DNA of 42,926 nucleotides from NCBI RefSeq assembly GCF_002162835.1, contig NZ_MAAX01000014.1, positions 1 through 42,926 of the forward strand, written 5' to 3'. Below are positions 17,563 through 26,613 of the stretch, piece by piece (the stretch's first letter is position 1; each line of letters starts with the position of its first letter). The position numbers and the translations under genes are program-made. Under the pieces are notes generated by a model. That model was not told where the DNA came from. It was given only the letters and a program-made list of their open reading frames with translations, and did not search any database. This DNA is from Nonlabens dokdonensis. GTDB taxonomy: Bacteria; Bacteroidota; Bacteroidia; Flavobacteriales; Flavobacteriaceae.

Positions 17563-17673
17563 AGATAAAAACCAGCACCTATTTCTTATTAAGATTTCTT
17601 TACCATCTTCTCTATTAGGATACGATAGAATATTTGTAATTTCACACGCAAATTATAAATACAAATTACGATC

Positions 17674-19302
17674 ATGGGAAAAGGATTTTTCAAAGTTCCA
17701 GTTGCTGTAAATGAGCCTATTAAAACATATGCTCCAGGAACTGTAGAAAGAGACCAAGTGCTAGCAGCTTACAAAGAATTGTGGAATACTGACACTGAAG
17801 TACCTCTTTACATTAATGGAAAAGAAGTAAAAACTGGAGATACTGCTCCCATAAGACCACCACACGATCATAAACACATAGTAGGTAAATACCACAGAGG
17901 TAGTAAAAAAGAAGTACAAGAAGCTATTGAAACTGCTCTTGAAGCTCGCAAAAAATGGTCCCAAATGCCATGGGAACAAAGAGCTGGAATATTCTTGAAA
18001 GCTGCAGAGCTGGTTGCTGGACCATACCGCGCACGCATTAACGCGGCAACTATGATCAATCAATCTAAGACTATATTTCAGGCAGAAATCGATTCTGCTT
18101 GTGAGCTTGTGGATTTTTTAAGATTCAACGTGCAATACATGACAGAGATTTATGCAGAGCAGCCTGAATCTACCTCTGGCGCATGGAATAGATTAGAATA
18201 CCGTCCATTAGAAGGTTTTGTATACTGCATCTCTCCTTTTAACTTTACTGCCATTGCTGGCAACTTGCCATCTAGTGCAGCCTTAATGGGTAATGTTTGT
18301 GTATGGAAACCTAGTGACCATCAAATGTTAAGCGCTCAAGTCATTGTAGAAGTTTTTAAAGAAGCAGGTGTACCAGATGGTGTAATAAATATGGTTAACG
18401 CAGATCCTGTGATGATGACTGACGAAGTAATGTCACATCCAGATTTTGCTGGTGTGCATTTTACAGGCTCCACTTCTGTATTCAAAGGCCTGTGGACTAA
18501 AATAGGCGAAAACATCAACACCTATAAAACCTATCCTAAGATTGTAGGAGAAACTGGTGGTAAAGATTTTATCGTTGCTCATAGCAGCGCTATACCAGAG
18601 CAAGTAAGTACCGCTATAGTGAGAGGTGCATTTGAATTTCAAGGTCAAAAATGTAGCGCAGCTTCTAGAGCTTACATACCTAAGAGCATGTGGCCAGAAG
18701 TAGAGAAATTAATACGTCGTGACGTAGAGAGCTTTAAAATGGGATCTCCAGAGGACATGAGTAATTTTATCACTGCCGTAATTCATGAAGGCTCATTTGA
18801 TAAACTTGCAAAATATATTGACGGTGCAAAAAGCGACTCAAATGCAGACGTTGTAATAGGTGGTAATTACGATAAATCAAAAGGATGGTTTGTGGACCCT
18901 ACGGTTATCGTTACTACAGATCCTAAGTACGTAACTATGGAAACCGAATTGTTCGGCCCAGTAATTACTATTTACGTATATGAAGATGATCAATATGAAG
19001 AAATGCTTCACTTAGTCGATACCACAAGTGAGTACGCCTTAACAGGTGCTATTTTAGGTCAAGATCGCTATGCAGTGTCTCAAGCTACTACAGCATTAGA
19101 AAATTGCGCTGGTAACTTCTATATCAATGATAAATGTACTGGAGCAGTGGTAGGTCAACAACCTTTCGGTGGTGCACGTGCTTCAGGAACAAATGATAAA
19201 GCAGGTTCTAAATTGAACTTGTTGAGATGGGTTTCACCTCGTATGATTAAAGAAACTTTTGTAACACCTACAGATTACAGATATCCGTTTTTAGGAGAGT
19301 AA
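17674..19302 (+). CDS. pruA: L-glutamate gamma-semialdehyde (1-pyrroline-5-carboxylate) dehydrogenase
   Basis: This 542-residue NAD+-dependent aldehyde dehydrogenase of the PruA type oxidises glutamate semialdehyde to glutamate, the second step of proline degradation. The catalytic nucleophile is Cys327 in FQGQKCSAASRAY and the general base is Glu293 in VGETGGKDF. The C-terminal FGGARASGTNDKAGS and the N-terminal NGKEVKTGDTAPIRPP match the family's long form. No proline dehydrogenase is adjacent. It could be mistaken for an aminomuconate semialdehyde dehydrogenase because of the kynurenine genes, but its motifs are those of PruA. Confidence 0.94.
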   Translation: MGKGFFKVPVAVNEPIKTYAPGTVERDQVLAAYKELWNTDTEVPLYINGKEVKTGDTAPIRPPHDHKHIVGKYHRGSKKEVQEAIETALEARKKWSQMPWEQRAGIFLKAAELVAGPYRARINAATMINQSKTIFQAEIDSACELVDFLRFNVQYMTEIYAEQPESTSGAWNRLEYRPLEGFVYCISPFNFTAIAGNLPSSAALMGNVCVWKPSDHQMLSAQVIVEVFKEAGVPDGVINMVNADPVMMTDEVMSHPDFAGVHFTGSTSVFKGLWTKIGENINTYKTYPKIVGETGGKDFIVAHSSAIPEQVSTAIVRGAFEFQGQKCSAASRAYIPKSMWPEVEKLIRRDVESFKMGSPEDMSNFITAVIHEGSFDKLAKYIDGAKSDSNADVVIGGNYDKSKGWFVDPTVIVTTDPKYVTMETELFGPVITIYVYEDDQYEEMLHLVDTTSEYALTGAILGQDRYAVSQATTALENCAGNFYINDKCTGAVVGQQPFGGARASGTNDKAGSKLNLLRWVSPRMIKETFVTPTDYRYPFLGE

Positions 19303-19320
19303 TTATAGTTTATCATAATA

Positions 19321-19354
19321 AAAAAGCCACATCTATCGATGTGGCTTTTTTTTT
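19321..19354. terminator. bidirectional intrinsic terminator between pruA and rsmG
   Basis: A 13-bp stem (19321-19333 with 19338-19350), containing GCCACATC/GATGTGGC, has a 4-nt loop, an A-run on the left and a T-run on the right. It separates two convergent genes and serves both. Confidence 0.93.
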
Positions 19355-19358
19355 GTAG

Positions 19359-20000
19359 TTATAACGGTAAGTGTACTACCTTTTTGGTTTCAAAGAACGG
19401 ATCTTCAAAAACATCTTGCAGTTCATAAATAGTTGCCTTCGGAAAAGCTGCTAGTTCCTCAGTAAGATCGCCACCCTTAAGATAAAGAATTCCGTTTTTT
19501 AAAGTGTGAAAACTATCTTTCCTCACTTTATTCTTTACCCATCGTACAAAATCAGGCATATTAGTCACTGCTCGAGAGACTACAAAATCAAAGCGTCCTT
19601 TTACTTTTTCTGCACGACCATGCTCTGTAGTAACGTTTTCAAGACCCAATGCTTCTACAACGGCGTCTACAACTTTTATCTTTTTACCTATCGCATCGAT
19701 CAAGTGAAAACTTGTTTTAGGAAACATGATCGCAAGAGGTATTCCTGGAAAACCGCCACCAGTTCCTACGTCTAGCACTCTAGTCCCGCCACTTTTATTA
19801 GGTGCGCTTTCGCGAAAGCGTAATACAGTAACAATACCTAATGAATGTAAAATGTGTCTTGTATATAATTGATCGATATCTTTTCTAGAGATCACATTAA
19901 TTTGAGCATTCCATTCTTTGTACAAATCACCTAGTTTAGAAAATTGCTCTAATTGATGATCTGTGATATGCGGAAAATGTTCTTTTATGATTTGATGCAC
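19359..20000 (-). CDS. rsmG: 16S rRNA (guanine-N7)-methyltransferase RsmG
   Basis: This 213-residue SAM-dependent methyltransferase modifies G527 of 16S rRNA (E. coli numbering). The SAM motif RVLDVGTGGGFPGIPLAI and the later VSRAV segment are clear. Between the HSLGIV helix and the SAM motif there are about eight more residues than in E. coli RsmG. The R-F-R-E-S part of that stretch is written by a perfect copy of the 16-bp palindrome (19805-19820). The gene is divergent from an aminotransferase, with its own -7 element upstream. Confidence 0.95.
   Translation of the reverse strand: MHQIIKEHFPHITDHQLEQFSKLGDLYKEWNAQINVISRKDIDQLYTRHILHSLGIVTVLRFRESAPNKSGGTRVLDVGTGGGFPGIPLAIMFPKTSFHLIDAIGKKIKVVDAVVEALGLENVTTEHGRAEKVKGRFDFVVSRAVTNMPDFVRWVKNKVRKDSFHTLKNGILYLKGGDLTEELAAFPKATIYELQDVFEDPFFETKKVVHLPL
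19805..19820. repeat. iterated palindrome, inside rsmG
   Basis: Perfect 16-bp copy within a coding region. It is read on the minus strand as R-F-R-E-S in a loop that appears longer than in other RsmG proteins, just before the SAM-binding motif. Confidence 0.95.
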
Positions 20001-20016
20001 TGTTTTATAATTTGTG

Positions 20017-20024
20017 CAAAAATA
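20017..20024 (-). promoter_or_regulatory. -7 promoter element of rsmG
   Basis: The minus strand reads TATTTTTG, a full match to TAnnTTTG, 16 nt upstream of the rsmG ATG. It is arranged back to back with the aminotransferase promoter. Confidence 0.5.
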
Positions 20025-20049
20025 AAATATTAATTATCGACTAAGACGA

Positions 20050-20078
20050 TTGTTAATTCAAGTGTTATGATATTTTTG
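20050..20078 (+). promoter_or_regulatory. promoter of the aminotransferase gene
   Basis: A TTG at 20050-20052 and TATTTTTG at 20071-20078 are separated by 18 nt, fitting the Bacteroidota sigma-A pattern of TTG at -33 and TAnnTTTG at -7. The ATG lies 18 nt further on. Confidence 0.6.
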
Positions 20079-20096
20079 TAAAACAATACAACTATT

Positions 20097-21284
20097 ATGA
20101 ATTCTCAACTATCTGATCGCATCAATAACTTACCTACAAGTGCAACTCTAGCAATGGCCGCAAAGGCTCGCGAGCTAAGAGAGCAAGGTAAAGACATTAT
20201 AGGACTTAGTCTAGGAGAACCAGACTTTAACACGCCAGATTTTGTCAAAGAAGCTGCTATTAGAGCGATTAATGAGAATTATAACAGCTATACTCCAGTA
20301 GACGGTTATGTAGAATTAAAGGATGCCATTATCCATAAATTTAAAAGAGACAACAACCTGACCTACGATCGCAGTCAGATTGTAGTTTCTACAGGTGCCA
20401 AACAATCTATTGCAAATGTTGCAATGGTTTTATTAAACAAAGGAGATGAGTGTATTTTGCCAGCACCTTACTGGGTGAGCTATGCTGCTATTGTAGAACT
20501 TGCCGAAGGAACTCCAGTAGAAGTAAGAGCTGGCGTAGAGCAAAATTTTAAAATAACTCCAGAACAACTGAGAGCTGCCATCACGCCTAAAACTAAGATG
20601 ATGCTCTTCTCATCACCTAATAATCCTAGTGGTAGTTTATACAGTCAGGAAGAATTACAAGCCTTTGCAGATGTTCTTGCAGACTATCCGGATATCATTG
20701 TAGTAAGTGACGAAATTTATGAGCACATAAATTATGTGGGTAAACATGCCAGCATGGCTTCTATTCCATCTATGTACGATCGTACAGTAACAATTAATGG
20801 TGTGAGCAAAGCATTTGCAATGACAGGATGGCGAGTAGGATATATAGGCGCTCCTACATGGATTGCTAGAGCTTGTAACAAGATGCAAGGACAAATCACT
20901 AGCGGTACGAATTGTATCGCCCAACGAGCGGTTATCACAGCTTTAGAAGCACCAGTTTCAAAAATAAAGTACATGATCGATGCTTTTGCAGAGCGTCGTG
21001 ATTTAATTCTCCAACTTCTTTCTGAAATCGAAGGCTTTAAAACAGATTCTCCAGAAGGTGCTTTTTATGTGTTCCCAGATGTTTCGGCCTTTTTTGGAAA
21101 AACGATTAAAGGTCAAAAAATTGAAAATGCGACAGACTTTTCTTTACTCTTATTAGAAGAAGCGCTAGTCGCTACCGTTACTGGTGATGCCTTTGGCGCA
21201 CCTAATTGTATACGTATTTCTTATGCTGCTAGTACAGAGCAAATTAAAGAAGCGATGAAGAGGATTAAAGAGGTGCTTTCTTAA
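20097..21284 (+). CDS. aspartate-type (class I) PLP aminotransferase
   Basis: This 395-residue class I/II aminotransferase resembles the AspB/AspC-Ib group that moves amino groups between aspartate or related amino acids and 2-oxoglutarate. Lys238 in INGVSKAFAMTGWRVGY should hold PLP, with the upstream SSPNNPSG and VSDEIYEH motifs also present. The N-terminal LSLGEPDFNTP and C-terminal FGAPNCIRISYA are typical. Substrate preference (aspartate, prephenate or aromatic acids) cannot be fixed from sequence. It has its own promoter and terminator and appears monocistronic. Confidence 0.9.
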   Translation: MNSQLSDRINNLPTSATLAMAAKARELREQGKDIIGLSLGEPDFNTPDFVKEAAIRAINENYNSYTPVDGYVELKDAIIHKFKRDNNLTYDRSQIVVSTGAKQSIANVAMVLLNKGDECILPAPYWVSYAAIVELAEGTPVEVRAGVEQNFKITPEQLRAAITPKTKMMLFSSPNNPSGSLYSQEELQAFADVLADYPDIIVVSDEIYEHINYVGKHASMASIPSMYDRTVTINGVSKAFAMTGWRVGYIGAPTWIARACNKMQGQITSGTNCIAQRAVITALEAPVSKIKYMIDAFAERRDLILQLLSEIEGFKTDSPEGAFYVFPDVSAFFGKTIKGQKIENATDFSLLLLEEALVATVTGDAFGAPNCIRISYAASTEQIKEAMKRIKEVLS

Positions 21285-21305
21285 AAATATGAATCGATTT
21301 TACTC

Positions 21306-21337
21306 AAAAAGGGAAGCTTTATTAAGCTTCCCTTTTT
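21306..21337. terminator. bidirectional intrinsic terminator
   Basis: A 14-bp stem, with GGGAAGCTT/AAGCTTCCC flanked by A5 and T5, has a 4-nt loop (21320-21323). It lies between the aminotransferase and trkH, which converge. Confidence 0.93.
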
Positions 21338-21415
21338 AATGTTTATCATCCTATCAAACATAATCATATCACTTTTAATAATGTTATAGAACTTTATTCT
21401 TTCATCAACTGGCTA

Positions 21416-22912
21416 TCACCTATTCCTCCAAAAGAAAGGCGTCAATAATATCAATACGGTAAACAGCTCCAGTCTTCCTATCAACATCAAGAAACTACAC
21501 CACCATTTTCCTAAAGGTGGTAATCCAGCAAAATTATCTACAGGAGAAAGATTACCAAAGGCTGGCCCCACGTTTCCTAAGCTACTTAAAGCGCCACCTA
21601 TGGCAGTTTCAAAATCCAAACCTAATGCGGCAAGAACTGTCGCTCCTACAATAAATGAAAGCATATAGAGAATAAAGAAACCTAGCACATTAAATACAAT
21701 ACCGCTTTGTAAAGCACGACCATTATAGCGCACTGGCAAAATAGCATTAGGGTGCAGCGTTCTCTTAAACTCCATGATACCATTACGTATTAAGATTATA
21801 TGGCGCATAACCTTTACTCCACCAGAAGTAGATCCTGCACTACCTCCTAAAAAGAATAAACCAAAAAACATAATGGTTAAAAAAGGTGTCCACAACGTAT
21901 AATCTGCAGTGACAAAACCTGTTGTAGTTATTACTGCAAGTACTTGAAACGTACTGTGTCTAAATGCACTTTCAAACTCACCCAGCACCATAGGATGATT
22001 AATAGAAGAAACAGATGGATCTGCTTGAAAGTAAATTAACAGCCCGCCTATAATAGAAAATCCAAAAACAAAACTAGCATACCATTTAAACTCGGTATCT
22101 TTTAATATTTTAGAAAACCTGCCTTTAAAAGCAAAATAGCTCAAGACAAAGTTTGTTCCTGCAATAAACATAAAAATTACGATAATCCACTGGATTGCAG
22201 GATTATCATTCCAGAAAGCTGTACTTGCATTCTTAGTAGAAAAACCGCCAGTAGAAAGCGTACTCAACGCATGGTTAATCGCGTCAAACCAACCCATTCC
22301 AGCGATTTTAAGCAATAGTGTTTCTAATCCTGTGAAGCCTACATAGATCAACCAGAGCCTTTTAGCAGTGTCTGTAATACGAGGATGTAATTTATCGTTA
22401 CTAGGTCCTGGAGCTTCGGCGGCAAAAAGCTGCATTCCTCCTATTCCTAATAGAGGCAAGATTGCTACCGCAAGAACAATAATTCCCATTCCTCCTATCC
22501 AGTGCGTAAGACTACGCCAAAACAGAATACCTTTAGGCATGATCTCAATATCATTCATGATACTAGCTCCTGTCGTGGTAAATCCACTCATGGTTTCAAA
22601 AAAGGCATCTGTATAATTAGAAATTGCTCCTGTAAAAGTATAAGGCATAGTACCAGCAAAAGCCATAATTAACCAGCCTAACGTTACAATTAGGTAACCT
22701 TCTTTCTTACTTAATTCCTTAACATGCTTGCGTGTAAAGTACATAACAACGCCACCCAATGAGATAGCAACACCTGCGGCAGCAAGAATTTGCAACCCTT
22801 CACTTTCTCCATAAATAGCACTCACTACGGCAGATAGTGACATAAAACCACCATTAAAGACTAATAATAGTCCCATGATGTATACTATAATCTTATAATT
22901 GAGTCTAGTCAT
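21416..22912 (-). CDS. trkH: potassium uptake protein TrkH
   Basis: This 498-residue K+ transporter of the Trk/Ktr superfamily has four pore loops. Selectivity-filter glycines are seen in TTTGASI, STGGFSTKN, TTTGFVTAD and SLGNVGPAF. The second gate-type segment GGSAGSTSGGVKVMR is also present. It works with the regulatory ring protein TrkA. Its ATG shares one base with the trkA stop, so the two form a coupled operon with trkA first. Confidence 0.95.
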   Translation of the reverse strand: MTRLNYKIIVYIMGLLLVFNGGFMSLSAVVSAIYGESEGLQILAAAGVAISLGGVVMYFTRKHVKELSKKEGYLIVTLGWLIMAFAGTMPYTFTGAISNYTDAFFETMSGFTTTGASIMNDIEIMPKGILFWRSLTHWIGGMGIIVLAVAILPLLGIGGMQLFAAEAPGPSNDKLHPRITDTAKRLWLIYVGFTGLETLLLKIAGMGWFDAINHALSTLSTGGFSTKNASTAFWNDNPAIQWIIVIFMFIAGTNFVLSYFAFKGRFSKILKDTEFKWYASFVFGFSIIGGLLIYFQADPSVSSINHPMVLGEFESAFRHSTFQVLAVITTTGFVTADYTLWTPFLTIMFFGLFFLGGSAGSTSGGVKVMRHIILIRNGIMEFKRTLHPNAILPVRYNGRALQSGIVFNVLGFFILYMLSFIVGATVLAALGLDFETAIGGALSSLGNVGPAFGNLSPVDNFAGLPPLGKWWCSFLMLIGRLELFTVLILLTPFFWRNR

Positions 22913-24261
22913 TATAAGAAGAGTTTTTCTACTTTAGAAATAGATCGCGGTAAACAACATACTACTACTCGATCACCAGCTTGTATGGTAAAGCTTCCTA
23001 ATACTATATTTCCTTCTCCTTCTCTAATAACTCCACCTATAATGGCGCTTCTTGGGACTCCAGCATTTGCAACCGTTTTACCACAAACTTCACTCTCTGG
23101 TTTCACAATAAATTCCAGCAGCTCTGCATTCATGTTGTTCAGCTTTGTCATAGCGACTACCTCTCCTTTACGCACATATCTAAAGATATTATTTGCCGCC
23201 AGTAATTTTTTATTGATTAAAGTATCTATTCCTATACTATGCGATAACTGGAAGTAATCCATGTTCTCTACTAAAGAGATCGTCTTTTTAACGCTTTTAC
23301 TTTTTGCCATTAGGCAAGAAATAATATTAGTCTCACTATTGCCCGTTACTGCTATAAAGGCATCCATTTCATGAATGTTTTCTTCTTCTAATAACTCAAC
23401 ATTTCTACCATCACCGTTTAAAACAAGTACCTGAGGAAGTGAGTCTGCTAGATCAAAAGCTTTTTTGGCGTCTTTTTCAATAAGTTTCACGTTTACGCCA
23501 GCTTTGGAAAGCTGCATCGCGCTTTGCTTTCCTATGTTACTACCACCCAAAATCATGACGTTACGCATGACATGCTTAGTCTTTCCTGTAAGTTTATATA
23601 GTTCTTCAACGCCACCGGCCGTTGTAATAAAGTATACTTGATCACCTTCTTTAAACTGTGTATCTCCACGAGGTATCAAAGTGTATTGAGTACCAAAACG
23701 CTGTATAGCAATAGGCATAAAATGAATTCCAGGAAAAATTTCTCCTGCTTGTTGCACTGTTTTACCTACAAACTGAGCCGTGCGTTGCAAGTTTACACCT
23801 ACCATAGTTAGTGCTCCATCCTCAAACTCGTAACTGTCGTTAAATGCACTCTGATTGAGGAGTAATTCAATTTCCTTACTAGCCAGCGCTTCTGGAGATA
23901 TCAATTCATCTATCCCAAAGCCAGAAAATCCTATCGCATCTTGATGTTCAAGAAACTCTGTATTTGTAATACGTGCAATAGTACGTTTTGCCCCTAGTTG
24001 TTTTGCTAGTACAGAAATAGTAATGTTTGTGGTCTCGCTACTCGTTACCGCAATCACAAGATCTGCTTGATCTATGCGTGCATCTTGTAAAATTTTAATA
24101 GAGGTAGAATCACCACGCAACACCCTAATATCTAAGTGTGTATCAGCATAATGCAAGTTCTCCTGTATAGGATCAATGAGTGTAATATCTTGAGACTCGT
24201 AAGACAGCAATTTAGCAAGGTGAAAACCTACTTCTCCAGCTCCTGCAATAAGGATTTTCAT
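22912..24261 (-). CDS. trkA: Trk system potassium transporter regulatory subunit TrkA
   Basis: This 449-residue cytoplasmic protein consists of two RCK_N/RCK_C pairs. The two nucleotide-binding motifs are MKILIAGAGEVGFHLAKLL at the N-terminus and VMILGGSNIGKQSAMQLSKA in the middle. The start at 24261 is chosen because MKILIAGAGEVG is the family's usual beginning; an in-frame ATG eight codons upstream adds an unlikely leader. Ligand binding (NAD(H) or ATP) gates TrkH, encoded directly downstream with a 1-nt overlap. Confidence 0.95.
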   Translation of the reverse strand: MKILIAGAGEVGFHLAKLLSYESQDITLIDPIQENLHYADTHLDIRVLRGDSTSIKILQDARIDQADLVIAVTSSETTNITISVLAKQLGAKRTIARITNTEFLEHQDAIGFSGFGIDELISPEALASKEIELLLNQSAFNDSYEFEDGALTMVGVNLQRTAQFVGKTVQQAGEIFPGIHFMPIAIQRFGTQYTLIPRGDTQFKEGDQVYFITTAGGVEELYKLTGKTKHVMRNVMILGGSNIGKQSAMQLSKAGVNVKLIEKDAKKAFDLADSLPQVLVLNGDGRNVELLEEENIHEMDAFIAVTGNSETNIISCLMAKSKSVKKTISLVENMDYFQLSHSIGIDTLINKKLLAANNIFRYVRKGEVVAMTKLNNMNAELLEFIVKPESEVCGKTVANAGVPRSAIIGGVIREGEGNIVLGSFTIQAGDRVVVCCLPRSISKVEKLFL

Positions 24262-24282
24262 ATAATCGTTTGTGTAGTACTT

Positions 24283-24290
24283 CAAAGATA
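24283..24290 (-). promoter_or_regulatory. -7 promoter element of trkA-trkH
   Basis: The minus strand reads TATCTTTG, matching TAnnTTTG, 21 nt upstream of the preferred trkA start. It overlaps the longer alternative start at 24285, which argues against that start. Confidence 0.45.
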
Positions 24291-24352
24291 CTGGAATGGA
24301 GTCTATTTTATAAAAAATGTGAAGTTTTTAACGATTATGAGTGTGATAATCT

Positions 24353-24368
24353 CGCTTTCGCGAAAGCG
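24353..24368. repeat. iterated palindrome, between divergent trkA and ubiE
   Basis: Perfect 16-bp copy between two divergent promoters. It ends 28 nt before the ubiE -7 element. Confidence 0.95.
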
Positions 24369-24396
24369 GAATAGCAATAAGCTCAACGCTCTGCAT

Positions 24397-24404
24397 TATC
24401 TTTG
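24397..24404 (+). promoter_or_regulatory. -7 promoter element of ubiE
   Basis: The sequence TATCTTTG followed by C matches TAnnTTTG and lies 19 nt before the GTG at 24424. Because it is downstream of the ATGs at 24136 and 24337, it supports the GTG as the true start. Confidence 0.55.
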
Positions 24405-24423
24405 CTACTCTAAAATTAAGATT

Positions 24424-25158
24424 GTGTCAGAAGAAGTAAAGCCCTACAAAGAAGAAAATTCTGGAAAGAAAGAACAAGTCACAAAAATGTTTGACACTAT
24501 AAGTGGTGAATATGATGGCCTCAATAGAATGATTTCTTTGGGACTGGATCAAAAATGGCGGGACAACGTTGTTAAAATGGTAGCTGCTCAGGATCCTGAC
24601 GTTATTATGGATATTGCTACTGGTACTGGTGATCTGGTGATTAAAATGGCACAGCAAACTAATGCTTCAAAGCTTATAGGTCTAGATATTTCAAGCGGTA
24701 TGCTAGAAGTGGGAAAGATAAAAGTAAAGGAAGAAAATCTTGATAGCCGTATAGAAATGGTACTGGGCGATTCAGAAAACTTAAACTTTGATGATGCATC
24801 TATAGACGCCGTAACAGTATCTTATGGAGTGCGTAATTTTGAAGATCTAGAAAAGGGACTTTCTGAAATCTTAAGAGTGCTGAAACCTGGTGGTATTCTA
24901 GTAGTCCTAGAAACAAGTATCCCGACTAAGTTTCCTTTTAAACAAGGATATTATCTATACTCAGGATTGATAGTTCCTACTCTTGGTAAGCTTTTTTCAA
25001 AAGATAAAATCGCTTATGGCTATTTATCAAAGAGTGCTTCAAAGTTCCCTTACGGAGAACGCTTCAACAATATTTTAAAGAAAGTAGGGTTTAAAGAAGT
25101 AGAAAATGAATTACAATTTCATGGTGCATCTACCATTTATAAAGCAGTAAAAGCATAA
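24424..25158 (+). CDS. ubiE: demethylmenaquinone methyltransferase UbiE/MenG
   Basis: This 244-residue SAM-dependent C-methyltransferase carries out the last step of menaquinone synthesis. SAM motifs are VIMDIATGTGDLVIKMA and VTVSYGVRNFEDLEKGL, and the N-terminal MFDTISGEYDGLNRMISLG is diagnostic. The start is a GTG at 24424 (MSEEVKPYKEENSGKK). The open frame continues upstream, but that part would read L-S-R-K-R through the palindrome and then the divergent trkA region. Menaquinone is the substrate of the Na+-NQR encoded in this window. porT follows 1 nt downstream. Confidence 0.94.
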   Translation: MSEEVKPYKEENSGKKEQVTKMFDTISGEYDGLNRMISLGLDQKWRDNVVKMVAAQDPDVIMDIATGTGDLVIKMAQQTNASKLIGLDISSGMLEVGKIKVKEENLDSRIEMVLGDSENLNFDDASIDAVTVSYGVRNFEDLEKGLSEILRVLKPGGILVVLETSIPTKFPFKQGYYLYSGLIVPTLGKLFSKDKIAYGYLSKSASKFPYGERFNNILKKVGFKEVENELQFHGASTIYKAVKA

Positions 25159-25159
25159 T

Positions 25160-25861
25160 ATGAGACACATACTTGTCATCATAGTTGTAGTATTAGGATT
25201 TCAAACCGCTGGTGCTCAATTATTTTCAAAAGAAAAAATTAGAAATTTAGAAAACTTTGATCAAAAACGATTGACTTGGGGTTATTATCTAGGGTTTAAC
25301 TCTTATGATTACAAATTTGATTATGACGAGGTCACAGAAGATATCATCACAGAGACTACTGCAGGGTTTAATGTAGGACTAGTGGGCGATGTACGTTTAA
25401 ATGACTATTTTAATTTGAGACTAGAACCAGGAATTGTATTTGCCACTAGAAACCTGACTTTTCCAAATCCATCATTAATGACCGAGACCGAAAGGAACAG
25501 AGAAGTCACCTCTACTTACATCCATGTTCCTTTGCTTGTTAAATTCTCTACTAAAAGAAATAACAACTGGAAACCATTTGTAGTAGCAGGAGCTTCCTGG
25601 TCCAGCAATTTATCAAGTAATTCTGATAATCCTGATGATAACAGCGCTGGTCAATTTAGACAAACTGCAAATGTTTTTAATTATGAGCTAGGTATAGGAA
25701 TAGATCTATACTTGTTTTATTTTAAATTTTCTCCTTCCATTAGAGGTGTGTTTGCAATGGGTGACGAACTAGTGAGAGATGCAGACCCTAATAGCCCATG
25801 GACTGGAAATATTACCAGTATGCAATCTAGAGGAGTATTTATCAACTTTACTTTTCAGTAA
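25160..25861 (+). CDS. porT: PorT/SprT-like type IX secretion outer-membrane protein
   Basis: This 233-residue predicted outer-membrane beta-barrel has a cleavable signal peptide (MRHILVIIVVVLGFQTAGAQ). Its alternating strands and aromatic C-terminal end (VFINFTFQ) fit the PorT family required for T9SS function. Supporting segments are LTWGYYLGFNSYDYKFDY and YIHVPLLVKFSTKRNNNWKPFVVAG. The ubiE-porT adjacency is conserved in Bacteroidota. The 3' end overlaps the convergent RNA methyltransferase gene by 14 nt. Confidence 0.88.
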   Translation: MRHILVIIVVVLGFQTAGAQLFSKEKIRNLENFDQKRLTWGYYLGFNSYDYKFDYDEVTEDIITETTAGFNVGLVGDVRLNDYFNLRLEPGIVFATRNLTFPNPSLMTETERNREVTSTYIHVPLLVKFSTKRNNNWKPFVVAGASWSSNLSSNSDNPDDNSAGQFRQTANVFNYELGIGIDLYLFYFKFSPSIRGVFAMGDELVRDADPNSPWTGNITSMQSRGVFINFTFQ

Positions 25862-26585
25862 TTGTAGTAGTACGCAACCATTCTCCTAAAATAAGAGAAG
25901 TAGCTGTAGCGACATTTAAACTCTCTGTTTTCTGAATGGTACCGTATTGAGGGATACTTATAGCTTTACCTAATTTTTGAATCTCATTGCTTATTCCGTG
26001 AGACTCATTTCCCATGATAATTATCGCATCTTGAGGTAAGGTCGTTTCATATACATTTTCACCATCCATGGCCGTGACAAAAATAGGCAGCGACGTATTA
26101 TTAAGGAATGTAGCTAATTCTGTATAATGAATTTGTACCCTTGATAAAGACGCCATGCTGGCTTGTACACACTTTGTATTATACATATCTACTGTTTCTT
26201 CACTACAAATAATGTGCTGTATATTAAACCAGTCTGCTAATCGGATGATGGTACCTAAATTTCCTGGATCCTTAACATCATCTAGGACTAAAATCTTACC
26301 TTGGTCTGGAATATCGGTTTTAGGAATCATTTTAAAAACTGCTAAATAACCTGGCGCCGTGGTGTAATTTGAAATGTTATTCATTTCCTTAACACTTATT
26401 ACCTCTGGATCAAAATCGTCGAGTTTATGATTACCTTCTGTGACTAGTAAAACTTCTGTATAAATCCCAGAATTGATCAACTCTCTAATGGATTTGTAAC
26501 CTTCGACTACAAAAAGCTGGTGCTCTTCTCGATATTTTTTTCTGCTTAGAGATTTGATAAGCTTTAACTTGCTTTTTGTAATCAT
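25848..26585 (-). CDS. TrmH/SpoU-family RNA 2'-O-methyltransferase
   Basis: This 245-residue SPOUT methyltransferase has an N-terminal substrate-binding domain (residues about 1-95, opening with LIKSLSRKKYREEHQLFVVEG) and a C-terminal knotted SAM domain. The SPOUT motifs are VLDDVKDPGNLGTIIRLADWF, IIIMGNESHGIS and SLNVATATSLILGEW. The target could be rRNA or tRNA ribose and cannot be fixed by sequence. The gene is convergent with porT and divergent from tamL, with only 28 nt between the start codons. Confidence 0.92.
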   Translation of the reverse strand: MITKSKLKLIKSLSRKKYREEHQLFVVEGYKSIRELINSGIYTEVLLVTEGNHKLDDFDPEVISVKEMNNISNYTTAPGYLAVFKMIPKTDIPDQGKILVLDDVKDPGNLGTIIRLADWFNIQHIICSEETVDMYNTKCVQASMASLSRVQIHYTELATFLNNTSLPIFVTAMDGENVYETTLPQDAIIIMGNESHGISNEIQKLGKAISIPQYGTIQKTESLNVATATSLILGEWLRTTTITEK

Positions 26586-26594
26586 TTATAATCG

Positions 26595-26602
26595 TATTTT
26601 TG
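26595..26602 (+). promoter_or_regulatory. -7 promoter element of tamL
   Basis: TATTTTTG matches TAnnTTTG and lies 11 nt before the ATG at 26614; a TTG lies 16 nt upstream at 26576-26578. It is downstream of the longer alternative start at 26554. Confidence 0.5.
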
Positions 26603-26613
26603 AATATTGTACT

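Noticed and set aside
17674-19302. Aldehyde dehydrogenase as the aminomuconate semialdehyde dehydrogenase of the kynurenine pathway
   Set aside because: Length and motifs match PruA; it is 13 kb from the kynurenine genes.
24136-24423. 96-codon upstream extension of ubiE
   Set aside because: It overlaps divergent trkA, runs through the palindrome, and lies upstream of the ubiE -7 element. The family's N-terminus matches the GTG start at 24424.
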